64,000 nucleotides of DNA from Pseudocercospora fijiensis CIRAD86 (GCF_000340215.1 NW_006921540.1:552377-616376), one strand, 5' to 3'. Shown: positions 22,175-34,226, counted from the stretch's first letter. Numbers and translations are program-made. The notes: generated by a model not told the origin, from the sequence alone.

Positions 22175-22811
22175 ATGGCACATATCATTCTCACCGGCGC
22201 TACAGGCATAGCAGGCGCCGGCATCCTATCCTACGCTCTCACCTCGCCCGCTATATCGAAGATTTCCATCCTATCTCGACGCCCAGTCAAGCTTGCGAAC
22301 GATCAACCCAAAGCACACGTCATTATACACAAGGACTTCAAGATCTACTCGCCCGAAGTTCTTGCTCAACTCAAAGACGCTATAGGATGTATTTGGGCGC
22401 AAGGCAAGAGCAGTATCGGCATGTCTGAGCAGGACTACACGGAACTCACCCTGGACTATCCGCTTGCTGCTGCCCGAGCGTTCGCCAGCCTCGGAGCGCA
22501 CTTCAACTTTGTCTACATGTCTGGCGAAGGAGCGAATGCCGAGAAAGAGACTGGACAATTGTTTGCCAGAGTCAAGGGCCGAGCCGAACGTGAGCTTTCA
22601 AAGCTGCAGGAGCAGGAACCATCTCTGCGAGTGTACAATATAAGGCCCGGCGGAATCAATCCTAAGGGCAAGTTCCTTGCCGAGCGCACGCCGAACATCA
22701 GTGAAGCTCGCGATCGGGAACGGTGAAGCAATACCGCCTGGCAAAGGCATCGAGTACGATGGCCGGCTGCTGAGAAACACTGCCTTGCGTAGGCTGGCGG
22801 AGACTGATTGA
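22175..22811 (+). pseudogene. Atypical SDR / NAD(P)-binding protein with an internal deletion
   Basis: The ATG at 22175 opens a Rossmann-fold protein (ILTGATGIAGAG, residues 4-15) of the atypical-SDR type. It has a 'YMSGEGAN' strand and an 'RPGGINP' segment. The first frame stops at 22726. The typical C-terminus, beginning LAIGNGEAIPPGKG, is present immediately downstream in another frame and ends at a TGA at 22809-22811. Between 'NISEA' and that tail, the segment expected in a full-length relative is missing. A deletion whose length is not a multiple of three therefore truncated the protein to 183 aa. If expressed, the truncated form lacks the last part of the fold. Confidence 0.65.
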
Positions 22812-23434
22812 CGAGCTGCCCTATAACAGACTCTGACAGCCGAGAACCTGCATCGCGGAAGATCGCTTTGTTCGGCAGAATGCAGGCTTCACCTGCGCCC
22901 AGTCAGACTATAAGCTGCTCGATTCTGTGGACCACAAATGCTCTACGCAGTTCCAACGTGATCTGCACCGTCATCTGAACATAAGCTGGAGCAGTAGTTC
23001 TATCGTTGTCAGCTCTGCATTTTGGCCCCGCCTCGGCAGGTCCTTCGATACCTTGCTCAAGCTTGCGCGTGGTATGTAATGTACATGCAACCAGATCTAA
23101 AAATACCAAGCCTTGCACCTCTAGGTCGGCGGCGACGATGACAATTCGTCAGAGCTGTATTCTAACAAAAACAAGCTGCAAGCTTATCCTCAGTTCTGCA
23201 GGGTTGACTTTGTGCGCAGTGATGATCCTCAAAGCAGTGTACCTACATTCATCGCCACCTCGAGTGCTTCAAGAGATGTGTAGGCTAGACTAGCTGCCAC
23301 CACCGCTGCCACGGCGAAATCTTTGTCCACGATATCTCGGTCGAGATGGATCTTCGATCGAATTCTGTGGCCAATCTGCATCCCAGCAGCCCATTAGCAG
23401 CGAGAGTTCAAGGAAGCACTCGAGCAGCAGTACC
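22812..23434. other. Intergenic, possible 5' exon of the next gene
   Basis: No separate gene is evident. The next gene's frame is open from 23294 but has no AUG, so its first exon may lie in here. Confidence 0.4.
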
Positions 23435-25461
23435 TTGCTCCCGGAGTTATGGAATGTGGATGAGCGTGCGCACAACGAAACAATTTCAGGATCCACAGTG
23501 CCTCTCACTCAGTCCAAGATAGCAGGACAATCCAAATCACAAACTGCAGTAAAAGAAAAAGGCATCACTACGGAGCATCCAAGTGTAGAACTATATGATG
23601 GGTCGAAGAAGCTGCATCGCAACTATTGTTACCTCTTACTCACGACTTTCCTCGATGTTATACTAGCTCTTTGCGCTGCGGCATTCTTCATTTTCGGGCT
23701 TCTAGTACTGCAATTTCGCGATGCACCCGTGGAGAAGAACGCGAGTATGGCGAATACTTTGATGAATGCTGCAAAGCTTGTGGGTGGCTAAATGGAGACA
23801 TTGCCATAGCCGCTAACTATGCCCAGGGACCTACCATCTTTCCAATCCTGTTCGCTTCGGCACTGAGTCGATCACTCCATGTCATCATGCTCAAATTGCT
23901 TGAAAGAGGCTCACGACTCGGCACACTGAATCTGCTTGCCGGCAGCACAAGCGTAGCAGGAACTGTCCTGTACCAAGCAGCACTTCGCCTGCCAAGCTTC
24001 GTCGGCCTAGCGCTCATTGTTACTTGGGCCCTGTCACCACTGGGAGGACAAGCCTCATTAAGGGTTGTATCGATTGGAACCTCTTCGATCAGCAGCACGA
24101 GCGAGACTAGCTATATGTCTACGAACAAGTCGTTCGATGGCTTCGTCACCGGGGATCTTGGACAGATGCAGACCATGATCAACGGCCTCTTCAACGCGGC
24201 ACTTCTTGGGCCCGAGCAGACCAAAGCATCGCCCGTCGACACGTGGAGTAATGTCAAAGTGCCGCAGCTCGAGGCATTAAGCAACAGCGAGGATGCACTA
24301 CTGCATCACAAATGGCTCGACGTCCCCTCCGAGAATGTTACTTACTCTTCGCTCATCGGTCTCCCTGTGTCACAATTTCCTAGCACCAGTGAGAGCACAT
24401 TCACTCTCGAAACGTCGTATTTCGTTTTGGATTGCCCTATCTTGTCAAATAATACATATCCTCAACACTGGGGAAATGTGAGCAATGGCGACTATGGACA
24501 GGGCTTTACCGGAGTTAGTGCAGCTTCAGCCGGAATGGGAGGCACTGTACTCACCAATTCCACCACCTGTCGTGGAGATCCGGACAATCCGGCACTACCA
24601 CCACGCTACCTTGCATGGAATAGCTTTGACGACGACGGTCGTGTTTCGGCGCTTTGCACAGCCCGGATGACCTACGTGGAAGTTGATATCAAATGTACTG
24701 GATCGAACTGTGCAGCAACTAGAATTCGCAACTCGACTCTTCCGCATCCGAGCCGTGCCTGGACATGGCTCGATGGTCCTGTAGGCTCCTGTATCTGGTG
24801 GCGCTACTACTTTCACTATTTTCTCGCCACCGTCGTGATTAACAGAAGTGGTACGAGTACACCTCTCGAAGGCTATCTCATGGAGCCAGACGCCCCAGCA
24901 TCTCCAAACATGCACCAATCACTCACTCACCTCGACCACAAAGTCTTCGCCACAAGGTTCGCGCAATTGATGAATGCTTTCTGGACAATTTGTGCCGGAC
25001 CATACGCCGTGGCTTACGGCTTCGATGGAGAAGCGACGAATCTAAACAATAATGGGACGGGTGTCGCCCGTACTTGGCAGTCTCTCTACAATTCCGAGCG
25101 AGCAAACACGACTGCACAGTCAGTTCATACTTTCAAAGTGATTAAATGCAACGCCGGCTGGCTAGCGGCGCTTCTTCTGGCGTCGCTACTGCTTGTAGTG
25201 GCCTGCATCGCTGGGATTGTCTTGCGCTTTAAGCTTACGACTCCAGAACTCATGCTCAACTGGACCACGGTGATCAGAGACAATCCATACGTCGATGGTC
25301 CGATTTCCGACTCTCGGGTTGATGACATCCATCGGTCGAGACTGTTGAGGAATGCGAAGATTAGATTTGGTGATGTTGAGCCGGCGAGTGAGGTTGGACA
25401 TTTGGCGATCGCATCGGTTGGAGGCAATGATGCTGTCGCGCGGGCGGTACGGGATAAGTAG
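23435..25461 (+). CDS. Large glycosylated membrane protein of unknown function
   Basis: Two visible exons join in frame: one to 23779, then 23827-25461, with a 47-bp intron (GTGGGT...CAG, branch-like GCTAACT). The intron joins AAKL to GPTIFPILF, restoring a membrane-span pattern. The 5' start is unresolved: the frame is open upstream to 23294 with no AUG, so a further exon is likely, and 23435 marks only supported coding sequence. The N-terminal part has several hydrophobic spans. It is followed by a large extracellular or lumenal region with many N-x-S/T sites and cysteines, then one membrane span (about 25150-25220) and a charged cytosolic tail. The architecture matches the gene at 49300. 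Function is unknown. Confidence 0.72.
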
Positions 25462-25574
25462 GATGTACGGACTGACCGGCCCTTGCATTGCTGGGCGTGG
25501 AAGCGGGATAAAGTGGAATGATTCGGAAACTTCTCGATGGGTTGTGCTGCCTCGAGTGGATGGCAGGATCTACT

Positions 25575-27396
25575 CTATCTCACTTCTCGAATATTCTCCT
25601 GCTGGATACCAGCACTCTCTCCAGCCTCGTCTTTTGTCTCTCCTTCCGAGAGTCTGCGCTGATCTGCCGTCCCCAGATTCTCGCCTTCTGGAGCCACCCA
25701 TTTGCTCGATTTCCAAGGTTTAACCTCCAGTAGGAACATAGTATCAATCTCCTCCAAAGACCTACCAGACGTCTCCGGTAAGAAAAAGAACACGACCAGA
25801 ACAGCCAGAAAATTGAACGCAGCGAACAAGTACCCATATGAGAACCCAATATCGGCCTCGATAAACGGCGTCGCGAACCCGATGAAAAAATTAAAAGCCC
25901 AGTTCGACGCAGCGCAGAAAGCGATACAAGTACTGCGATATCGCGACGGATAGATCTCGCTCGTCACCGCCCACGCCATTGGACCCCACGTGCTCGCGAA
26001 CGCGGCTATGAAAAGGCACGCGAAAACTATCATCACGTATCCGATCGATTGCCTGTTATTTCCATTTTCGTCTTCGAGGGCGAAGTACCCTAGTGATGCG
26101 AAGACCAGGTAGCACATGAACATCCAGGCTGCTCCGAGAGTGAGACATTTTCGACGGCCGTATTTTTCGACCATGTATAGACCTGGGAAGGTTGTGATGA
26201 CGTTGACGGCTCCGAGGATGATTTGGGTTATGAAGGGGTTGTTGAGGCCGACGGCGGAGAAGATTGTTGTTCCGTAGTAGAAGAAGAAGTTTGCGCCTGT
26301 CATTTGTTCTGTAGAATCAGGAAGTTAGCGTTAATCTTCTTCGTCGTAGAAAGAGTGTATGGCCCATCTAGAGTGGTCTCCTGCATCCGAGACACTAGAC
26401 CTTCTGCTGAAAGAGACGTCCTGGCCATACACTCCCTAGATTGAACTTACGCAGCATTTGAATCGTCATCCCAAGAACCGTGCGATAAAACATCCTGGGT
26501 CCAGTGAAAACCTCCCAAATCGAATGTTCACCACCTTCTTGTTCGATCCTCAACTTCTCCCTCATCTCCTCCAACTGCTTCTTCACAACCCGATGCCTCG
26601 AGGAAACCCCATAAAACTTCGCAATACTCTCCCCCGCAGAATCCACATCCCCATGTCGAAACTCATGTCTCGGCGTCTCCGGAAAAAACAAAATCCCAAA
26701 CCCCAAAACCAGCGCCCAGAAATACGATATCCCAACCGGTACCCTCCACGAAGCCGAACCCTCAATCGTCTCCGTCCCGAAATTGATCAAGTACGCGATC
26801 AAGATCCCAATCGTGATAAACAGCTGATAGCAACACACAATCGCCCCTCTCAAATGCGTAGGCGCAGATTCACCCTGATAAGCCGGCACCATGACCGAAA
26901 GCCCCCCGATCGCAAACCCGGATATTATCCGTCCCAGCATCATAATCCACCAATACGGATATTGCGCTGCGATCTGGAAACAGTTCCCCGCGATGAACAC
27001 GACACACCAGAGACAAATTGAATATTTCCTGCCGAGGCGGCGGTTGTTGGCGATGGGGCCTGCGATTAGGGCGCCGAAAAGGGTTCCGATGGACAGCATG
27101 GCGACGATGAGACCTGTGCGGGTGGGTGAGAGTTCGAGCGTTGAGCGGTTGTCGGCGAATTGGTAGCGGAAGTCGTCCATTTGGAGGAAGCCGGAGATTT
27201 GGCCTGTGTCGTAGCCGAAGCAGATTCCGCCCATGGAGACGAGGATTGTCATGAGGAAGGTTCGGGTTGTGAGGAAGGGGACTTTGGAGGTGTCGTTGAA
27301 GATTTTGTCGGTGGGGAGGGAGGGTGGTGCTGCTGGTGGTTCGTTTTGGAGGGTTTGGGAGGATCGCGAGGAGTGTGGTGCTTTTGTCTTTTCCAT
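25575..27396 (-). CDS. MFS sugar (hexose-type) transporter
   Basis: Two exons (27396-26451 and 26308-25575) with a 142-bp intron (GTAAGT...CTACAG) give 559 aa. The start is the ATG at 27394-27396; the longer frame has no AUG. Splicing restores 'QMLQQMTGANFFFYYG', the span-7 signature of fungal hexose transporters. Other sugar-porter signatures are GGICFGYDTGQISGF in span 1, RLGRK between spans 2 and 3, PETPRHE after span 6, and PETSGRSLEEID at the end. Twelve membrane spans are expected. The family imports hexoses by facilitated diffusion or proton symport at the plasma membrane; substrate and affinity cannot be read from sequence. Both exons show the C-to-G codon-end switch. Confidence 0.93.
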
Positions 27397-28571
27397 CTTG
27401 TTCGTTGCTTTGGGAGGAAAGATGCTGGAATATGGCACGAATGGAAAGTTAGACAAGCCAGCCGTAAGCTGGAGAGCAGTCAGCCATAATAAATGATATG
27501 ATGATCCCTTACATCAACGCCATTCCAGCCAAGAAGCGCGGTTGTCACGTTCTGCCACGCGAGCAGCAATGTAGTGCTGAAGAAGTGACAGTCTGTCGTC
27601 ATGCCATGCTTGCCATTGCAGAGCCTCCACACTCATGTCCAATGGCAACGATATCCACCTCATGTGTGCGCCCTGCAGAGTGAAGACAAGCTTTGTAGCC
27701 GCTATTCGATGACCTAGGTCAAGGCCGCGGCGTTGATGAACGCCAAGAGTCCAAGACCGGTATGGAGCCGGCACCCGTCATTGTTCGAGCTGAGGATGCC
27801 GGAAGTCTAAGAAAGCCTGTGATGCCCTACGACCCTGCAGAAGAAACGTATCCGATGTATATATCAGGACCCACGAGGAGCTGTCCGACTGTCTAGCGGC
27901 ATGTCGACTGCATTCCTTGCTGATCATGACCATCAACTATGGTACGAAGGAGAGTTGGAGTTTCTGAGCTCAATAGACGCACCATCGCGGAGAGTCCGCA
28001 GAAGCCGAACGACCGGCTCAGATTAAGCACATGTCCTTCTGCACTCGCTACAGAAGAGGTCTATGCTAAGTAGCAATGCACCATCGGTGGAATGCCTCAG
28101 CGTCCCCGAAAACGTACTTGATGGCGGAAAGCAGGCTACGGAATATCTCGATGCGAGAAGCTTGCAATACTTGATGTAAGTGATGTGTTCGGAAGAAGGA
28201 CTATCTTCACCAAGTCCGGAAGATAGAGATGGAGTGTAGCAGTTGCAGCCTCAGGCATTACGCACGTGATAAGTAAACACAGACCATACACTCACAGTGC
28301 AATTCTAGGAGAGGTTTACTCGAAACTAATGTCTCTTTGGCTCTTTCGATTGCGACACTGAGATGCAGAGATGGGTCTTGTAATCGGAGTTTCTGTTGTC
28401 AAAAAGTCCCAGCGAGATATTCTAGGGCATACTGACCTCTGTGCTAGCAACATGAAGTGATGCGAAGGTAGTCGCCATATGCTTAGACTTTCCGCCTTGC
28501 TCTTGAGATGCTACATAATTGCATGATATTCCGATGTTGGAGGTATCAATTATGCAAGCCTCCCTCCTTCA
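27397..28571. other. Intergenic, no gene seen
   Basis: About 1.2 kb lies between the transporter and the next minus-strand gene. It holds the transporter promoter and 5' leader. No coding frame, repeat or RNA gene was recognised. Confidence 0.5.
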
Positions 28572-29981
28572 TCATCCCAATCCCGCCAAAGCCGAAGTCT
28601 CTGGGTCCCAAATGTGGCACTCCATGTAAAGAACGGTCTGCGAGTTGGCTGCCAAGCTCGCAGCATTTCGAATGTAGCTCGCCACCTGCAAAGTCGTATC
28701 ATCGACCTTGTACAGCGTTTTACCGTTTCCAACCCTTGGCATGACCCACCACTCACAAGGCGGACGAGGCTCCACACCTTGGTACTTCTTGAGAATCTGA
28801 TCTTCGTCTTCACGAGCGGTGCCGCCTTGAGCGAATGCCGTGTTCTCCAGACCGTCGACCGTCATATTGCCTGCGATACGGACCTGCATGTTCCGTGGAA
28901 AGCAATCATCCTCGGCATCGTGGCCTTGGTAGTGATACACAAAGTGGATGATGGCGTGAACTTCGGCAGCAGCTGGAATTCCAACACCAGAGTCGTTTCC
29001 AAATTGGGCCAGGCCCAGCCGATTGAATGTCAACTGCGGTCGTTCAGGAGGAATTCTGGTAAGTCTTCTTGCTTCAGCATTCCGCGCCACAGCAGTCAGA
29101 TTGATTTGACGGGCACGTTCGCGTTCGATCCGTCGTCTGCGTTGAGGCTCTTGATGATCGAATTGGCCCCAAAGATTTGTCTTTACATACTCTTTCACGG
29201 TCTCGTAGGACCAGTCCTGGCTAGCATCGCTGTCAGCCAGGCCCCAGGGAAAGTTATCATAGGTCCAGACTGGGAGCATGTGGAATTTTCCAGTCCATGA
29301 CCTGTCATTGAATGGGTCGAACTGTGCAAGGATCGCATTATGGTGTGGCGCTGCATTTCCCGCGGTGGTCGGCTGCAATCCAATCTTTGAAGCACGATTG
29401 TCCTGCACAGTACCGACTCTGATATAATGGGCAGACTGTCGGCGCGAATGCACCAGGTCATGCAGCATGTTGTCATCTGTGACAGCGGGGACGGTAACTG
29501 GTTTCGGAGCTATGCGGAGAGTGGCTCTGATCTCGATAGACATGTTCTGAAGCTGCTGTGAATCGAGGCAGAGATCCTGAAGTGCAATGAATCGTTTCGC
29601 GTGTTCATGATCCAAGTCGATTTCGCCACACTTTTTCCCATTCAATGTTGCGCTGACCGATGTTGCAAAAGAGACGATAGGAGACCTGGTCACCGGTACG
29701 TGTGAAAAGATAAACCCAGGAGGAGAGAGACCTTCTTCACCCAAGCTGGCAATCAGTCCTTGGTGGCGGCCTTTCAGAAAAGCAGGTTCTTGCTGCAAAC
29801 GCTGGACAATTTCTCTTTTCACCCAAGATAGGACATTGTCAATGGTGTCGTCGAGCGGCAAAGAGTGTTGCAAGGGTTGGAAGTGCGGACCAAGCTGGTA
29901 AAGTCCTGGAGCTTTGAAGACCAGAGTTGCGTTGAAATGAGTTGCTGGCGGAACTGGTGCAGTTGCGTTCGCAGTAGTCAT
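28572..29981 (-). CDS. Hypothetical protein, intact copy of a tandem paralogue pair (469 aa)
   Basis: A single-exon frame starts at the ATG at 29979-29981 and gives 469 aa. It has no signal peptide, membrane span or recognised domain. It is similar along its length to the frameshifted gene at 32471-33772. Shared blocks include 'SFATSVSA', 'LVHSRRQSAHYI.VGTVQ', 'PRNMQ', 'CEWWVMP' and 'LYMECHIWD'. A charged, probably coiled region (Arg/Glu-rich) lies near residue 290. Conserved Trp and Cys residues in the C-terminal third suggest a folded domain. Both copies lie on the same strand 2.5 kb apart, consistent with tandem duplication. Function is unknown. Confidence 0.7.
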   Translation of the reverse strand: MTTANATAPVPPATHFNATLVFKAPGLYQLGPHFQPLQHSLPLDDTIDNVLSWVKREIVQRLQQEPAFLKGRHQGLIASLGEEGLSPPGFIFSHVPVTRSPIVSFATSVSATLNGKKCGEIDLDHEHAKRFIALQDLCLDSQQLQNMSIEIRATLRIAPKPVTVPAVTDDNMLHDLVHSRRQSAHYIRVGTVQDNRASKIGLQPTTAGNAAPHHNAILAQFDPFNDRSWTGKFHMLPVWTYDNFPWGLADSDASQDWSYETVKEYVKTNLWGQFDHQEPQRRRRIERERARQINLTAVARNAEARRLTRIPPERPQLTFNRLGLAQFGNDSGVGIPAAAEVHAIIHFVYHYQGHDAEDDCFPRNMQVRIAGNMTVDGLENTAFAQGGTAREDEDQILKKYQGVEPRPPCEWWVMPRVGNGKTLYKVDDTTLQVASYIRNAASLAANSQTVLYMECHIWDPETSALAGLG

Positions 29982-31367
29982 CTTGAATGCCAAGTTGCTG
30001 CTGTTCTGTAAAGTCGACGAATCACAGCCCAATCGTGGTATAAATAAGCTAGCGGCAGGCAGTGATGTTTGCTTTGAGCTTGTCCATCAGCCCCAATGAA
30101 AGAACTGTAGGCAAAGAGTCCGACATGTTCCAGGCAGCTCCATCGCACAAGTCCCTGCCGGTCATTGTGGGCTTGAAAATGCCCTTTCTCTGTTAACATG
30201 CGTGAAGGCAATGCTTTGCTTGAGGCCTTAGTAAGTCAATGCAAGCGATACAAGGGCGGCCTTGTGGACTCAGCAGCATGCTGAGCTCCAGTTCATTCAC
30301 TTGCCATGGGAAGTAGGCGTCTCGGGACCATGTGCAGCTGTGAAGCCTGTGGAGGGCTGTGGTTATGTTGGAAAGGAAGGTGGAATTGGCATGCTGTCGT
30401 AACATCGCACATATTGCCAAGATAACGCTAAGCCCGTTCCGGGTCGGCTGCCCCCCGTAGCGAGAATGGTCTGTGCACTGAGACTGGGGATGCTGCTTTG
30501 AGTGAAACTTTGCAGACACCTTCACGTTCCATCGACACACATCCATCCTCTCCTTCCATACGGTACAGCCTATTCATCTCCACACGATATACGCAGAGAA
30601 TACAAGATGACATCCGGCTACAGCAGTGGGAATCATCGTCATGGCTTGGCAGCAAAACAGCTTTCTACACAGAGTCTCTACGCGCCATGTTCAAAACACT
30701 GAGCATTCTTGAAAGTATCACGCTCGGCGGCTGTGATGGTGCAGAAGGCAATATCCATGGCGCGAGCACCTGTGGCCTGGGTCATAGAAATGCTGTCTCT
30801 GGTCAATGCCAGGTCTCACCATCGAGCAGGATCAAGCAGCATTCAAAGACTATAAGACCGAGCAAGGCGTAACGAAGGAGAGAAAGCACTTGCACGAGAT
30901 GATACAGCCAGTGATTGAGGAGGTCTGGGTGATTTTTCCACCTTATGCGCCATTGATGAATTTGTAGGACTTCCACCAGGAACCATCAAGCCTTCTGTGG
31001 CCCACACGTCAAGGAGGTCATCCAAGAACGGTCACAGAATCCCGGGATTGCAACGCCATCTCCGCAGGTGACTTTCAGCATCATCTGAACCCAAACCAGG
31101 TCGGTGAACGACGGCGACTACGGCTGTGACGGATCTCACTCGGAACCTTCTCCGCTTCTAAAACAGATCGAAATCATGCTTATCGAGTAGTTTGGCAGAC
31201 ATTCCTGATTATGACTATTTATTACTAACGCACCAAACTTCACAACCAGAGCCTCACCTCCTCACCTCAACCTCCTCACCTCTCCGCACCCTATCCCATC
31301 CATCTACATCCAACCAACAACTCCGCTCCGCTCCGTTCCGCTCCTCTCCACCCCATCCCCTAGTCCT
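29982..31367. other. Intergenic with a possible gene fragment
   Basis: Plus-strand sequence at about 30650-30966 has a short protein-like stretch ('ESLRAMFKTLSILESITLGG') resembling part of a leucine-rich fungal protein, but it has no start and breaks frame. The rest shows nothing. Confidence 0.35.
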
Positions 31368-31784
31368 CTAGTGACCCTCCCCAACCTCATTCCACGACTT
31401 AACCGTCCTACAGGTAGTCGCCGGCCCACCAGCCTCGGTAATCGCCCTCTCAAAGTAACTATCCAAATAATGAAGACGTGCCATGAACGTAATCCACCAA
31501 TCACAACCATTTCCCGTACCGGTTTTGATATCCCTGACTCTCAACCTATTGTCGTTGATTTCCCTGAGCACGTCGATTCCTCCATGGCCCCAGCTGTTGT
31601 CGCCGCAGATGCGGAACTTGTTCTTGGCGTGACCCCAGTCGTATTTTTTGCTGCAGATGTTGTTGGTGGTGGAGTGGCCTTGCTCTTGCTCCTCGATGAT
31701 GACGGTGGTGGGGGGATTGTCCTCGGTAGTGGCCAAGGCTTGGCAGACGAGGAGGAGTGGTGCGATGAGGGTTGTGAGCTTCAT
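31368..31784 (-). CDS. Small secreted cysteine-containing protein (138 aa), effector-like
   Basis: The ATG at 31782-31784 opens a single-exon 138-aa protein. Residues 1-19 form a clean signal peptide (MKLTTLIAPLLLVCQALA). The mature part has an acidic, Thr-rich leader and then four cysteines (ICSKK, ICGD, GCDW, TTCR) that could make two disulfides. Trp and Gly-rich segments surround them. It has no membrane span and no known domain. Small size, secretion and cysteines are the usual marks of a candidate effector or apoplastic protein in plant-associated fungi, but nothing shows a host role. It lies between two unrecognised paralogues, and 72-bp tandem repeats begin about 100 bp upstream of its start. 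Confidence 0.7.
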   Translation of the reverse strand: MKLTTLIAPLLLVCQALATTEDNPPTTVIIEEQEQGHSTTNNICSKKYDWGHAKNKFRICGDNSWGHGGIDVLREINDNRLRVRDIKTGTGNGCDWWITFMARLHYLDSYFERAITEAGGPATTCRTVKSWNEVGEGH

Positions 31785-31880
31785 GTTGAGGTTTGGTTTT
31801 TTAGTGATTGTGGTGTGGGAGATTTAGCGAGAGAATTGGCGAGAGCGTGAGGAGGGAAGAACGGAGTGAGGCTATGTTAA

Positions 31881-32075
31881 GTATTCCGCTGCCAGTGCTC
31901 GTTGGCTCCGCTTGAGAGAGGAGAATCCCCATAGCACCGTGGTACAGGTAGAGTAATCCGCTGCCAGTGCTCGCTGGCTATGGTTGGGTGAGGAGAACGC
32001 CCATAGCACCCTGGCTCATTTAAAGTGATCCGATGCTAGTACTCTCTGTCTCCGCTTGAGTGAGGAGAACGCCTC
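31881..32075. repeat. 72-bp direct tandem repeat, about 2.7 copies
   Basis: Copies begin at 31881, 31953 and 32025, exactly 72 bp apart, and share the core 'CCGCTGCCAGTGCTCG' followed by a GAGGAGAA..CCCATAGCACC segment. The third copy is partial. They diverge by point changes only. The array lies upstream of the small secreted protein gene (minus strand), where it could form part of the promoter. Confidence 0.85.
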
Positions 32076-32470
32076 GCAGTCTCCAACTCATGAATCTGTG
32101 CATACCCCAATGAAGCCGGATCTGGCGGAAAGAAACCATACCATAGCATAGAGCCAAGATTGCTGAAACCTAGTGCTGAGAATCTCGCTCCCTGAGAGTG
32201 GCTATCGTTGTGGTAAACTTTGGCTGTAGGATGACATTCTAAAATTGACACTACTCTATTGCATTCCGCTCTGAGCCTTGATGAGACGATAGACATCTGG
32301 TAAGACTTCAGCTCAAGACCGTGCTTCTGACGTAGAACTCTGAAAGACAGACAGAAAAGAGGAGTCACCCCAGTAGTTCATTGGATTTCAAGCTAGTCTC
32401 TTCACGTCTCAACTATGGATATTCGCAGGGTTACTAGTCGTCGAATTATGCTTACGCAAGCACCAAACAC

Positions 32471-33772
32471 TCACCAGCCATCAAAGATCATCTCTGGGTC
32501 ATCCCAAATATGGCACTCCATGTACAACTTCACATCGCTGGTCGCACTAGCCGCACTGGGAATGAAGCTAGCTACATGGACGCTCTTGTCTTCGATTCTG
32601 TGCAGTAAGCGCGTGGTTTGCGGCAGAGGCATGACCCACCACTGACAGCAAGGCGGTGGTTGCGAATCTCGATACTTGGTGATGATCATGTCCTCTTCCT
32701 GTTGTCCTTTCCGACGACCTTCGGTGAAAAACGCCGTTTCCAGTGCCTGTACTGACATGGTGCCCACGACTGGAAGCTGCATGTTTCGTGGCACGTGGTT
32801 TTGGTCCGAAGGCGCGTTGTTGAAGTGGTAAAAGACTTGAATGACGGCCTGCAACTTCACGGCAGCATTGAGTGAGACTCCAGGAGGATTCCCGAATCCG
32901 GTAAGATTTGGGCGATGGAATGTCATGTATGGGCGCTCGGGGGGATGAAATTTTCGAAGCTTCTCTGTGTCGTTGTTCCTGCTTTGAACAGTGCTCAATC
33001 CATCTTGACGACGACGCTCTTTTTCTAGCTCCTCTAGGCGGAGTGTCTTATTCCGTTGCGCATCCTGGGACATGAAATCCTCCAAAGGTCTGTGCCTCTG
33101 TCTTGGAGATCTTTGAATGACCACTCGATACTTGCATCAGGGTCGCCGATGCCTCCGGAAAAGCCGTCAAAGGACCATCTGGGTACTGTATGAAAGAAGC
33201 CCGAGAACTTGTCCGACTTCAAGGGATGAAATCTTGCAAGAATCACGTTTTTGTGAACTGCTTGTCCGACCTTTGTCTTCTTGGTGCTTTGCATCGCACC
33301 ATAATTCCCGACAGACCCATACTGCACAGTTCCAACGGTAATGTACGTCGCACTCTGGCGACGAGAATGCACTAAATTGCCCAGCATGCTTGAGTCTGTC
33401 GCAGGCGGAACTCCGGGAGGCTGGCGGCAGATATTGAGACCTATCTTGAAATCGAGTCTTGTGGAACCTCCAAGTTGCGTTGGGTCGCTAAAGAGGTCAC
33501 GAGCTGACTGAAGTGGCGAAAGATATGCTGGGACTCTGTACATCTTCACTCAGCCTTTTCATGAAGCCCGTGAAACCTTCGACATCAATGTAGCTGGCTT
33601 CCATCAACCACTTGATGATATGTGACTTGATCCATGCCAATACCTCATCTATGGTCGACTGGACTGAAAGTGTCTCCGCTGGAATCTCCCAATTCTTGAC
33701 GAGGCTGCCGGGGATTCTGATGTCAAGTGTCACGTTGAAGTTGCCCTGTGGCGCGGGATTAGTGTTCGACAT
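32471..33772 (-). pseudogene. Frameshifted paralogue of the 28572-29981 gene
   Basis: It starts at a good ATG (33770-33772) and ends at 32471, but coding sense moves through three frames. The first break is near 33505: after 'SFATSVS' about 25 residues found in the paralogue are missing and the frame changes, consistent with a deletion. The second is near 33080-33100, a small indel between 'EWSFKDLQ' and 'LEDFMSQDAQRN'. The remaining parts align well with the intact copy, including HSRRQSA, PRNMQ, CQWWVMP and LYMECHIWD. Introns do not explain the breaks. It is probably a decaying duplicate; an assembly error is less likely because there are two separate breaks. Confidence 0.68.
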
Positions 33773-34226
33773 AGTACGAGTGTATTGTAGTGCCGAGAGC
33801 CAGATTTCCGTGCGGCAATGCTATATGAAGTAGTCAAGAAGAAACGGGCGAGTGTTTGCTAGGCTCTATGAGAGGCAATAGAAAGCGCTTTGATCGAGCT
33901 GAACATCTTTCTCGCGATAGATAAAGCCCTTTAAAGGTAAGCAAACCTGTACGTTGCATCTACGCCCGAGCATCAGGGAGGCATCTTGTGTATCGCCTGT
34001 CTTGACAAGACGCTGGTCGAGAGCACCATCGCATGTCTCTGTGCGCAATGCTGAGAGACGACTGGCGCATTGAAGACTGGGCGTTGAAGTCAAGATGCTG
34101 TACTTCCGTATTGGTGTCGCTGTTGACGAATTGGGGTTGTTATAGTGGTTGTTTGAGCTGCCCCGTCTCGGGGTCTGTAGGGTTGAGTTCCGCGTTGCAA
34201 AACAACCAGTCCTATCCTCAACACCT
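33773..34226. other. Divergent intergenic region
   Basis: It separates the pseudogene start from the next plus-strand gene. No repeat, RNA gene or coding frame was recognised. Confidence 0.5.
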
